NCBI GenBank assembly: GCA_022763485.1
Contig: JALEGX010000086.1
Location: 1 to 64,000, forward strand
From: Paracoccaceae bacterium
GTDB taxonomy: Bacteria > Pseudomonadota > Alphaproteobacteria > Rhodobacterales > Rhodobacteraceae
Direction of reading: 5' to 3'
Length of the DNA: 64,000 nucleotides
Each line of letters begins with the position of its first letter. Position 1 is the first letter of the stretch. The translations under genes and the position numbers were made by a program. Below the pieces are notes generated by a model. The model was given only the letters and a program-made list of their open reading frames with translations. It was not told the DNA's origin and ran no database searches. This document shows positions 37,429-46,315 of this stretch, piece after piece.

Positions 37429-38909
37429 CCATCCGCCTCGATATTGATGGTGATGCATTTACGGTAGGTATAGGCCTCCAGCGCGCCTTCGATCGAATAT
37501 TCGCTGCCCATGCCCGACTGTTTGGTGCCACCATAGGACATGCCCGGGATCTGCCCCCCGCCCTGGTTCACCTGGATCCAGCCCGCATCAATGGCGCGGG
37601 TCAGGCGGGTGATCCGGCTGACGTCATGGGTGAACAGGAAGGCCGCCAACCCGTAATGGGTATCATTTGCCATTTCGATCACGTCCGACTCGGACTCAAA
37701 CGGGATCGCGACCATGACCGGGCCGAACACCTCCTCGCGCGAGATGCGCCAGCTGTTGTCCACCCCGGTGAGGATGGTCGGGTTCGGACAGAAGCCCGCC
37801 GGATCCTCGGCCGGGGTCTCGCCAATCAGGAACTGTGCTCCTTCAGCCTCCGCCTCGGCGACAAAGCCGCGGATCTCGCCATAGCGTTCGGCGTTCACCA
37901 CCGCGCCCATATCGACGTCAGGATCCAGCGCGTCGCCCACGTTCAGAGCAGCGGATTTTTCCGCCACCTTGGGCATCAGCACATCCCAGATGTCGCGATG
38001 CACGAACAGGCGCGAACCTGCGGTACAGCTTTGCCCCTGCCGCATGAAGCGCATGGCGTTGGCCACCTGCTGTGCGGTCGCGTCCAGGCGTCCGTTTTCG
38101 ATGGCGTCGGGGAAGACGATGGTGGGCGACTTGCCGCCCAGTTCCAGCGTCAGGTTGGCGATGCGGTCCGCCGTCACCTTGCCGATCAGCTTGCCCACCT
38201 CGGACGAGCCGGTAAAGGACACCTTGTCCACGCCCGGATGCGCCACCAGCGCGGCGCCAGCCTCTTCGCCCACGCCCGTCACCACGTTGAACACGCCCGG
38301 CGGGAACAGCCCGTCGGCCAGCTCCGCCAGCTTCAGGATCGCCAGCGGCGCGTCCTCGGCAGGTTTCAGCACCAGGCAGTTGCCGGTCGCCAGCGCCATC
38401 GAGATCTTGACCGCGCCCAGCTGCAGGGGCGAGTTCCACGGGATGATCGAGCCGACAACGCCATGGGGTTCACGCGTCGAATAGCTGAGGATGCCGGGAC
38501 CCAGCGGCAGGGTCTCGCCCTTCTGCTCGACCGCGACGCCGCCATAGTATTTCAGCACGCCCGCCGCGCCCATCGCTTCGCCCCGCGACTGGGTTTTGAT
38601 GGCATTGCCGGATTCCGCCGCCAGCACGCGCGCGACCTCCTCCGCGTTCTCCTCCAGCCGACGGCCGAGCTCGCTCAGCAGCCTGCCACGCTCGCTCGCC
38701 GCCAGAGCACGCCACGCCGGCAGCGCGGCACGGGCGGCGTCGACAGCCAGAGAGACCTCCGTCGCCGTGCCGCGACCGACCTCGCAAATCGGTTCGCGGC
38801 GCGAGGGGTTTTCGACTACCAGCCGACCTTCCGGCCAATGCCAGGCCCCGTTGATATAGCTACCGGCCAGGCCCGCCCCGGGCAGTTTCGGTTCCAGCAA
38901 TGCACCCAT
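37425..38909 (-). CDS. Aldehyde dehydrogenase
   Basis: 494 aa; IIPWNSPLQLGAVKISMALATGNCLVLKPAED, LELGGKSPTIVFPDAI, RQGQSCTAGSRL. Confidence 0.9.
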   Translation of the reverse strand: MGALLEPKLPGAGLAGSYINGAWHWPEGRLVVENPSRREPICEVGRGTATEVSLAVDAARAALPAWRALAASERGRLLSELGRRLEENAEEVARVLAAESGNAIKTQSRGEAMGAAGVLKYYGGVAVEQKGETLPLGPGILSYSTREPHGVVGSIIPWNSPLQLGAVKISMALATGNCLVLKPAEDAPLAILKLAELADGLFPPGVFNVVTGVGEEAGAALVAHPGVDKVSFTGSSEVGKLIGKVTADRIANLTLELGGKSPTIVFPDAIENGRLDATAQQVANAMRFMRQGQSCTAGSRLFVHRDIWDVLMPKVAEKSAALNVGDALDPDVDMGAVVNAERYGEIRGFVAEAEAEGAQFLIGETPAEDPAGFCPNPTILTGVDNSWRISREEVFGPVMVAIPFESESDVIEMANDTHYGLAAFLFTHDVSRITRLTRAIDAGWIQVNQGGGQIPGMSYGGTKQSGMGSEYSIEGALEAYTYRKCITINIEADG

Positions 38910-38923
38910 GATCCAGCCCTTCC

Positions 38924-40300
38924 TTACATCCTGGCCCTGACGACCGCCCAGGCGTCATCCAGCGCGCCCTTGAAGCGGTCCGCCGCGATGTCGATTTCGT
39001 CGTCGTTGATGATCAGCGGCGGCATGAAGCTCATCCGGTCGCCGATCGCCCGCAGATACAACCCTCGGTCATGAGCAAAGTTCTGCACAAGCTCGCCCAC
39101 TTTCCAAGCCGGATCAAACGGCACCCGCGTCTTGGCATCCTTCATCAGCTCAAAGCCGCAGAAGAGGCCCACGCCGCGCACCTCGGCCACCAGCGGGTGA
39201 TCCGACATGCCATAACAGCGCTCCAGAAAGCGTTTCGAGACCTTGCGCACATGGCCCACCAGGTCGATCTCGTCATAGATGTCCAGCGCCTCCAGCCCGA
39301 CAGCCGCGCCCACCGGGTGACCCGCATAGGTGTAGCCGTGGCCGAAGGTGCCGACCTCGTCCGAGTTCTTCATCATGTCCGCATACATCTCGTCCTTGAA
39401 CATCAGGGCCGAGATCGGGAAGAACGCCGCCGACAGTGCCTTGGCGCAGGAGATCATGTCCGGCTCCAGCCCCCAGGTCTGCGATCCCCACATGTTGCCG
39501 GTCCGGCCAAAGCCGCAGACGACCTCGTCGGCCAGCAGCTTGATGTCATATTTGCGCAGGACGGCCTGCATCTCTTTCCAGTAACCCTCCGGCGGCATCA
39601 GCGCCCCCCCGCCCGAGATCGCAGGCTCCGCAAAGAACGCCGCAACCGTCTCAGGACCTTCCGCCAGGATCAGCTTTTCGAACTCGCAGGCCATCCGGGC
39701 CGAGAACTCCTCTTCGCTCTCCCCATCGATATGGAAGCGATAATAGTTGGGCAGCTCGGTATGCTTGAACTCAGGCAAAGGCAGGCCGAACTTGGCGTGC
39801 ATATGCGGCTGGCCCGACAGCGACACGGTGGCAATAGTATTGCCGTGATAGCCCCGCACACGGCCGATGATCTTGCGCCGGTTCGGCTCCCCCTTGGCGG
39901 TGTTCGTGTACCACAACAGCTTGATCGCCGTGTCATTTGCTTCGGACCCCGAGCATTGGAACATCACCCGGTTCATACCGCCGGGCGCCATGTTGATCAG
40001 ACGCTCCCCCAGCTCCGCCACCCGCGGATGCGACCGGTTGTAGAAGGTCGGCGCAAAGGGCAGCACATCCATCTGGCGCTTCGCCGCATTGGACAGGCGT
40101 TCATTGTGATAGCCCAGCGACACGCAGCCCAGACCCGAAAACCCGTCAATGATCTCGCGCCCTTCGCTGTCATAGATGAACACGCCCTTGCCGTGGGTGA
40201 TCATGGTTGGCCCCTGTTCGGCATGCTGGCGCAGGTTGGATTGCGGATGCACGTGGTGGGCTTTGTCCTGCTCGATCGAGCGGCTGACATCGACGTTCAT
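38924..40300 (-). CDS. Class III aminotransferase (omega-aminotransferase-like)
   Basis: GVFIYDSEGREIIDGFSGLGCVSLGYHNERL; LLADEVVCGFGRTGNMWGSQTWGLEPDMISCAKALSAAFFPISAL. Confidence 0.88.
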   Translation of the reverse strand: MNVDVSRSIEQDKAHHVHPQSNLRQHAEQGPTMITHGKGVFIYDSEGREIIDGFSGLGCVSLGYHNERLSNAAKRQMDVLPFAPTFYNRSHPRVAELGERLINMAPGGMNRVMFQCSGSEANDTAIKLLWYTNTAKGEPNRRKIIGRVRGYHGNTIATVSLSGQPHMHAKFGLPLPEFKHTELPNYYRFHIDGESEEEFSARMACEFEKLILAEGPETVAAFFAEPAISGGGALMPPEGYWKEMQAVLRKYDIKLLADEVVCGFGRTGNMWGSQTWGLEPDMISCAKALSAAFFPISALMFKDEMYADMMKNSDEVGTFGHGYTYAGHPVGAAVGLEALDIYDEIDLVGHVRKVSKRFLERCYGMSDHPLVAEVRGVGLFCGFELMKDAKTRVPFDPAWKVGELVQNFAHDRGLYLRAIGDRMSFMPPLIINDDEIDIAADRFKGALDDAWAVVRARM

Positions 40301-40375
40301 TTCTGGCTCCGAAGGAATGTGTTTCGGCGATTTCACATCCCCCTTGACTGAGAATCAATCTCGAAGTTTTCTCGA

Positions 40376-40392
40376 TTTGATGAACCAAATTC
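40376..40392. promoter_or_regulatory. Shared promoter motif copy 2 (TTTGATGAACCAAATTC)
   Basis: 14/17 identity to TTTGATGAGTAAAATTC at 47901-47917; contains ATTTG-N6-CAAAT (40375-40390); between divergent aminotransferase and lysR. Confidence 0.55.
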
Positions 40393-40404
40393 AGGCAAAA
40401 TCTC

Positions 40405-41331
40405 ATGAAACCACGCCTTGACCTGCGCCACCTGCAACTGATCCAGGCTATCATACAGACCGGGCGGATCACCGATGCGGCCAAAATGCTGGGCGTCACC
40501 CCATCAGCGCTGTCACACCGCCTGCGCGAGGCCGAACGGCGGCTGGACGTGCCGCTGTTCACCCGGATGCACAAGAAGCTGCGCCGCACCCCGGCGGCGG
40601 ATTACATGGCCGTGGTGGCCGAACGGATCCTGTCCGATCTCAGCCGCGCCGAAGAGGACGTGCGCCGCATGAACGCCAACGTGCAGCACGTGGTGCGCCT
40701 GTCGGTCGAGGCCTACAGCAACTATCGCTGGCTGCCCGCCTTCATCAAGTTCCTGAAATCCCGCACCGATGGCATCGACCTGCAGATCATGGCGGGTGCA
40801 CGCAGCGATCCGCTCAACGGGGTGCTGAACCGGCATATCGACATCGCCGTGATGTCCGGCACCGTTGCCCAGGCCGGCTTGCGCAGCCTGCCCCTGTTCG
40901 AAGATCCCCTGCTGTACATCATGTCGCCCACGCACCGGCTGGCCGACCGCGACTTCGTTGAAGGGGCCGATATCGTGGGTGAGCCTTTCATCACCTACAC
41001 CAAGGTGCCGGAGCCGGATCGCGAATTTGCCCTGCTCTTCCGCCCCACCGACAGCTACCCGAAATGGGCCGCCACGGTGGAGCTGCCCGAGGCAATTGTC
41101 GAGCTTGTGGCCTCCGACCTTGGCACCAGCGTGCTGTCGAACTGGGCCTTGCAGACCGCGCTCAAGGAAGGCCGGATCGTCGGCGCGCGCGTCACCCGGG
41201 ACGGCATCTCCGTGCCCTGGTGCGCCGCCATCCGGGCCGAAGACATGGAGGACGGCGACCCGATCTACCTGGTCGCGCAGCTCCTGTCAGAATGGTGCAG
41301 CCTGCCGGATGCGGGGTTTCACAAGGTCTGA
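40405..41331 (+). CDS. LysR family transcriptional regulator
   Basis: LDLRHLQLIQAIIQTGRITDAAKMLGVTPSALSHRLREAERRLDVPLFTRMHKKLRRTPAADYM. Confidence 0.9.
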   Translation: MKPRLDLRHLQLIQAIIQTGRITDAAKMLGVTPSALSHRLREAERRLDVPLFTRMHKKLRRTPAADYMAVVAERILSDLSRAEEDVRRMNANVQHVVRLSVEAYSNYRWLPAFIKFLKSRTDGIDLQIMAGARSDPLNGVLNRHIDIAVMSGTVAQAGLRSLPLFEDPLLYIMSPTHRLADRDFVEGADIVGEPFITYTKVPEPDREFALLFRPTDSYPKWAATVELPEAIVELVASDLGTSVLSNWALQTALKEGRIVGARVTRDGISVPWCAAIRAEDMEDGDPIYLVAQLLSEWCSLPDAGFHKV

Positions 41332-41339
41332 CCTGTCGC

Positions 41340-43755
41340 CTAGCCGCGCGCCCGTGACATGTCCGGATCATGGAAAGGGCGCAGGCTGGCCTGCGCCTTG
41401 ACCGCGCGGCCATTGACCATCACCTCGAAATCGCCCGCCGCCAGATCCTTGAGCGTCATGCCTTCGGGTCGGGCCACATAGCCCAGTCCGACCGCGCCAC
41501 CCACGGTCCACCCGTAGGAGGCAGACGTCAGCCGCCCGACAATCTTGCCGTCCCGCAGGACCGGTTCCTTGCCAAAGATCAGCGCCTCCGGGTCCTCCAG
41601 TCGGAAACACAGCAAACGACTGCTCGTAACATTGGCTTTTCGCGCCTCGATGGCCGGTTTCCCGGTGAACTCGGTCGCGAAATCGCAGGCGAAGGTCAGA
41701 CCGCTTTCCACCGGGCCGTCGAAGGGCCCGATGTCATGCCCCCAGTGGCGGAAGCCCTTTTCGATCCGACAGGAATCCACCGCCATGCCACCACACAGGC
41801 GCGGCGCGTCCTCGGCGGCCATCAGCGTCTCAAACACCTGCTGCGCGAACTCCGCCGGGACATGCAGTTCCCAACCCAGCTCGCCCACATAGGTGATCCG
41901 CTGCGCCCGCACCGGCGCATGTCCCACATGCAGGTTCTGCCAGGTGCCAAAGGGGAAGGCCTCGTTCGACAGATCCGCGCCTGTAAGTGCGGTCAGGAAG
42001 TCGCGCGACCGCGGCCCCATCACCGCCAGCGTCGCCTCGCCCGCTGTCACGTTCACCACGCTGACGCCGGATCCCTCGACACCGGATTTCAGCCAGCTTT
42101 CGGTCTGCGGTTCGGCCCCGGCCGAGGCCATCACCAGATAGCGCGTCGCAGACAGGCGCGCGACGGTCACATCCGCCTCGATCCCCCCTTTGTTCGTTGA
42201 ACATATGGGTATAAACCAGCGCGCCGGGCGCCACGGCCATATCGGCGCCGCAAAGCTTTTGCAGCTGCGCCTCAGCCCCTGCCCCGTCCAGAATGAACCG
42301 GCCAAAGGTCAGGTCGATCAGCCCCAGATCATTGCGCAGCGCCTCGTGCTCCGCTTTCCAGTCGTCAAACCACGGCTCGCGCCCGAACCCATCGGTCATC
42401 TCGCGCCCGTAATACAGGGGCCGTTCCCAGCCATTGGCGCTGCCGAACTGCGCGCCCGCATCCCGCAGTTGCGTATAGTACGGCGTGCGGCGCAGACCGC
42501 GCGCTTGCGATTTGCGCAAGTAAGGCCAGTGCATTGCATAGGCGTGGCCCAGCGTTTCCGCCGCCTTGGTCGCGGTGTAGCTGCGCGCGTTCAGACCCGG
42601 CACGATGCGACGTGAATCCACATCCGTCAGGTCCATGGTCATATGGCCGTACATGATCCATTCGGCCAGCGCCTTGCCCGCGCCCGGCCCGTTCTGGATG
42701 CCCGTAGAGTTGAAGCCCGCAGCGACCCAATAGCCTTTCACATCGGTGATCGGCCCCAGATAGTGTTTCGCATCAGGCGTAAAGCACTCCGGCCCGTTAA
42801 AGAACTTGCGAATACCGGATTCTGCCAACGCCGGAACCCGCTCCATCGCTGCCTCAAGAATGGGGTAGAGGTGTTCCTCGTCACAGGGCAGCTCATCAAA
42901 CTCAAAGCTCTCCGGCAGGCCGTTTTCGGGCAGCCAGGGCGTGGCATTAGGTTCCGAGCAGCCGATCAGCAGCTTGCCCGCGTCTTCCTTGTAATAGGCG
43001 TATTCATCCATCACCCGCAGCACCGGCAGGTCGCCGGTGACGCCTTCGATGGGGTCGGTGACGACATAGTAGTGGTTGGTGTAGTGCAGCGGGATCTGCA
43101 CGCCGTGGGTCAGCCCGAATTCGCGCGCCCACATGCCGGTGGCGTTGACCACATGCTCGGCACGGATCAAGCCCTGTTCGGTTTCCACACCCACCGCGCG
43201 GCCACCTTCGATCACCACACGGCTGACAAGGGTATCTTCGAAAATCTGCGCCCCGTTCATGCGCGCGCCCTTGGCCAGCGCCATGGTGGTGTCGATGGGG
43301 TTGGTATAGCCGTCACCGGGAAACCAGAACGCGCCTTTGGCGCCGTCGATGGACAACAAGGGCCAACGCTCCTGCGCCTCGGCCAGCCCGATCTCCTCGG
43401 CACGGATGCCACAGCCATGGGCGTAGTCCACCTTGCGCCGCAACTCTTCCATCCGCGCATCATTCAGGGCCACGGTCATCGAACCATTGCGCTTGAAGCC
43501 GGTGTTCTGGCCGGTCTCGTCCTCAAGGGCTTCCATCAGGTCGAGGCCGTATTTCGCCAGCGCCGTCATCACCGGCACGCCCTGTGTTTCGCTGACCAGA
43601 CCAGCCGCGTGCCAGGTGGTGCCGGAGGTCAGCTTCTTGCGTTCCAAAAGCGCCACCGACCAGCCCGCCTTGGCGAGGTGATAGGCCGTCGCACAGCCAA
43701 CGATGCCACCGCCGATGATGGCAACCTGAACGTCTGTGGGCAGGGGTTTGGTCAT
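41340..43755 (-). pseudogene. DAO-GcvT fusion FAD oxidoreductase interrupted by a 1-nt frameshift (true pseudogene or assembly error)
   Basis: N-terminal part in ORF 41830..43857 (start ATG 43755), C-terminal part in ORF 41340..42305; frames join at a C6 run at 42183-42188. One fewer C restores ...YTHMFNEQRGIEADVTVARLS... Confidence 0.85.
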
Positions 43756-43759
43756 GCTT

Positions 43760-46177
43760 CTACCCCCGCAGCCGTTCATTCTCGGGATCATAAAACGGCA
43801 CCGTCGCAACAGTCGCCTTGACCGGCACGCCCAGCACTTCGATCTCGTAGACATCACCCGGATTGGACGGCTCGGTCAGATAGCCCAACGCGATCCGCTT
43901 GCCGATGCGGAACCCCGTCCCGCCCGAACTGACATAGCCCACCGGCGCACCGTCCCGGCAGATCGGGCTTGAGGACAGCGCATCCGCGCCATGCCCCTCC
44001 AGCACAAAGGCGGTGAAGTGGTATGCCTTCTCCTGATCCGCCTGCGCCAGAAACGCATCGCGGCCCACAAAGCTCTCTTTTGACTTGCTGACGAACCGCT
44101 CCAGACCCGCATCAAACGCACTGTATTCTATCCCGAAGTCCGCGCCCCAGCCGTGATAACCTTTTTCCAGGCGCATCGCGTTCAACCCGTAGGATCCGAA
44201 CTCAACCATGCCCTTGTCGGCGCCCTGCTTCATGATCGCCTCGTAAACGGCAACCAGATCGTCGCTGCGCAGATGCAGCTCCCAGCCCAGCTCGCCCACA
44301 TAGGACACCCGCAGCGCAATCACCGGCGCACCGGCGATGGTGATCTCGCGCACTGACATCCAGGGGGCCGCCTCTTTCGACAGGTCATCGTCGGTCAACG
44401 GCTGCAGCACGTCGCGTGATTTCGGACCCATCACCATCAGCGCCGCGTCAAACTCAGACCCGCGCGTCAGCGTCACGCCCTCCTCAGGCAGGAATTTGGA
44501 CATCCAGTCGTGGTCGCGCTGATCGGCCAGCGTCGGGCCACACAGCAGGTATTTCTCCTCGCCCAGACGCGCGATCGTCGCCTCGGACCAGACCTTGCCC
44601 TTGGGCGTCAGCATGTAGGACAGCTTGACCCGACCCACCTTTGGCATCGCGCCACAGAACACTTCGTTCAGGAACTCGGTCGCCTTCGGCCCCTCAACCT
44701 CGTAGCGGGTGAAACCGCCGTGATCCATCACACCCACATTGTCGCGCACGCCTTCGCACTCGGCCTTGACCGCATCATGCCAGCATTCATGATGGAAACT
44801 CAGCGCACCATCATTCTTGATCGCATCCGTCTCAAACCAGAACGCCCGCTCCCAACCGGCAACCTGACCAAACTGGGCACCATTCGCTTTCAGCCTGTCA
44901 TAAAGCGGCGTGGTCTGGACCGGACGCGCCGATGCCCACAGGCGGTGCGGGTAAGGGATCGCATACTGGTTTTCATAGAGCTCGCTCGACCGTTTGACGG
45001 TGTAATCAAACGTCGCCCAGTCTTCACCAAAGCGGCGCGGATCCCAGAAGGACATGTCCCATTCGGTCTCGCCCTCGGTGATCCATTCGGTCAGCGTCTT
45101 CGCCGCCGCAGCCGAATGGGTGATGCCAACCGGGAAGCAGCAGGCATGATAGAAGTTCGGCAGACCGAACGCGGGACCGCACAGCGGCGCGCCATCGGGG
45201 CTATAGGGGATCGGGCCGTTCACGAAGCGGCTCACACCTGCCTCGCCCAATAGCGGCACATGCTCCAGAGCGGCCTCGAGAATTTCGGCGATGTCATCAA
45301 CGCTGTCGGGGTAAAGCTGGTTGGCAAAGCAATCCGGCATCCCGTCCAGCCACGCGGGGCGGCCTTCGTGCCCATAGGACCCCAGTAGCAGCCCGTTCCG
45401 CTCGCGGCGCAGGTAGTACATGATGTCCGGATCACGGACGAGCGGGAAGTTCTCCGGGTTCGCTTCCAGTTCCGGCAGGCTGTCGGTCACCAGATACTGG
45501 TGCTCAAGCGTGACGACGGGCAGTTTTTGCCCCACCATCTCGCCCACCACGCGGCCATAGTAGCCACCGGCGTTGATCACGATGTCACAGACCACATTGC
45601 CCTTGTCGGTCACAACCTCCCACTCACCTGACGGGCGGCGGTTGATGCCGGTGACCTGGGTAAAGCGCGCGATTTCAGCGCCCAGATCCCGCGAGCCTTT
45701 GGCAAGGGCCTGGGTCAACTGCGAGGGGTCAACATCGCCTTCATAGGGGTCCAGAATACCGCCGATGATGCTGTCGCCCGAGCTGAAATAGGGGTGCATG
45801 TCGTCCATCTCGGACGGGGTCAGGAGGCCCATGTCATATCCCAGCCCCTTGGAGATGCCCACCAGATGGCGGAACAGGTCCATACGTTCTTCGGTATGGG
45901 CAGGCCAGAAGGCGCCAGTGTGGCGGTAGGTGATCGGGTAATCCACCTCCTCAGCCAGATCCTTGTAGAGCCGCCAGGCATAGTTGCCCGCGCGCATCCC
46001 GCCCCAGCTGTTGGCGTAGGTCGGGATGTTGCCCGCCGCATGCCATGTCGACCCGCTGGTCAGTTCGTTCTTTTCAATTAGCAGCGTATCGGTCACGCCC
46101 GCCTTGGCCAGGTGATAGAGGGTCGACACGCCAACCGCACCGCCCCCGATAATGACAACTTTGGCTTGGGTTTTCAT
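43760..46177 (-). CDS. DAO-GcvT fusion FAD oxidoreductase (dimethylglycine/sarcosine dehydrogenase-like)
   Basis: MKTQAKVVIIGGGAVGVSTLYHLAKAGVTDTLLIEKNELTSGSTWHAAGNIPTY; C-terminal GCV_T domain. Confidence 0.88.
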   Translation of the reverse strand: MKTQAKVVIIGGGAVGVSTLYHLAKAGVTDTLLIEKNELTSGSTWHAAGNIPTYANSWGGMRAGNYAWRLYKDLAEEVDYPITYRHTGAFWPAHTEERMDLFRHLVGISKGLGYDMGLLTPSEMDDMHPYFSSGDSIIGGILDPYEGDVDPSQLTQALAKGSRDLGAEIARFTQVTGINRRPSGEWEVVTDKGNVVCDIVINAGGYYGRVVGEMVGQKLPVVTLEHQYLVTDSLPELEANPENFPLVRDPDIMYYLRRERNGLLLGSYGHEGRPAWLDGMPDCFANQLYPDSVDDIAEILEAALEHVPLLGEAGVSRFVNGPIPYSPDGAPLCGPAFGLPNFYHACCFPVGITHSAAAAKTLTEWITEGETEWDMSFWDPRRFGEDWATFDYTVKRSSELYENQYAIPYPHRLWASARPVQTTPLYDRLKANGAQFGQVAGWERAFWFETDAIKNDGALSFHHECWHDAVKAECEGVRDNVGVMDHGGFTRYEVEGPKATEFLNEVFCGAMPKVGRVKLSYMLTPKGKVWSEATIARLGEEKYLLCGPTLADQRDHDWMSKFLPEEGVTLTRGSEFDAALMVMGPKSRDVLQPLTDDDLSKEAAPWMSVREITIAGAPVIALRVSYVGELGWELHLRSDDLVAVYEAIMKQGADKGMVEFGSYGLNAMRLEKGYHGWGADFGIEYSAFDAGLERFVSKSKESFVGRDAFLAQADQEKAYHFTAFVLEGHGADALSSSPICRDGAPVGYVSSGGTGFRIGKRIALGYLTEPSNPGDVYEIEVLGVPVKATVATVPFYDPENERLRG

Positions 46178-46217
46178 AAGCTTTTCCACGCGATTAGGAG
46201 CGCGCCTGACCCTGGGT

Positions 46218-46276
46218 GGGCGCTTTTGCGCCCTCCCGTGGGGAGGGTCGGGCGCGGTCCGGCCTGCCGCCGGACC
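46218..46276. repeat. Three consecutive GC-rich hairpins between mttB-like and gcvT-fusion genes
   Basis: GGGCGC-TTTT-GCGCCC (46218-46233); CCCTCCC-GTG-GGGAGGG (46231-46247); GGTCCGGC-CTGCC-GCCGGACC (46256-46276). Confidence 0.75.
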
Positions 46277-46315
46277 AACTGGTGTTTGTTGAGTGTGTAC
46301 ATCGTTGTTCCCTAC

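Noticed and set aside
37329-40351. 581-aa and 426-aa + strand ORFs opposite ALDH and aminotransferase
   Set aside because: Antisense shadows of strong enzyme-family genes
46178-46315. Glycine riboswitch before the DAO-GcvT gene
   Set aside because: No recognisable glycine aptamer core by eye; only simple hairpins. An Infernal/Rfam scan would settle it
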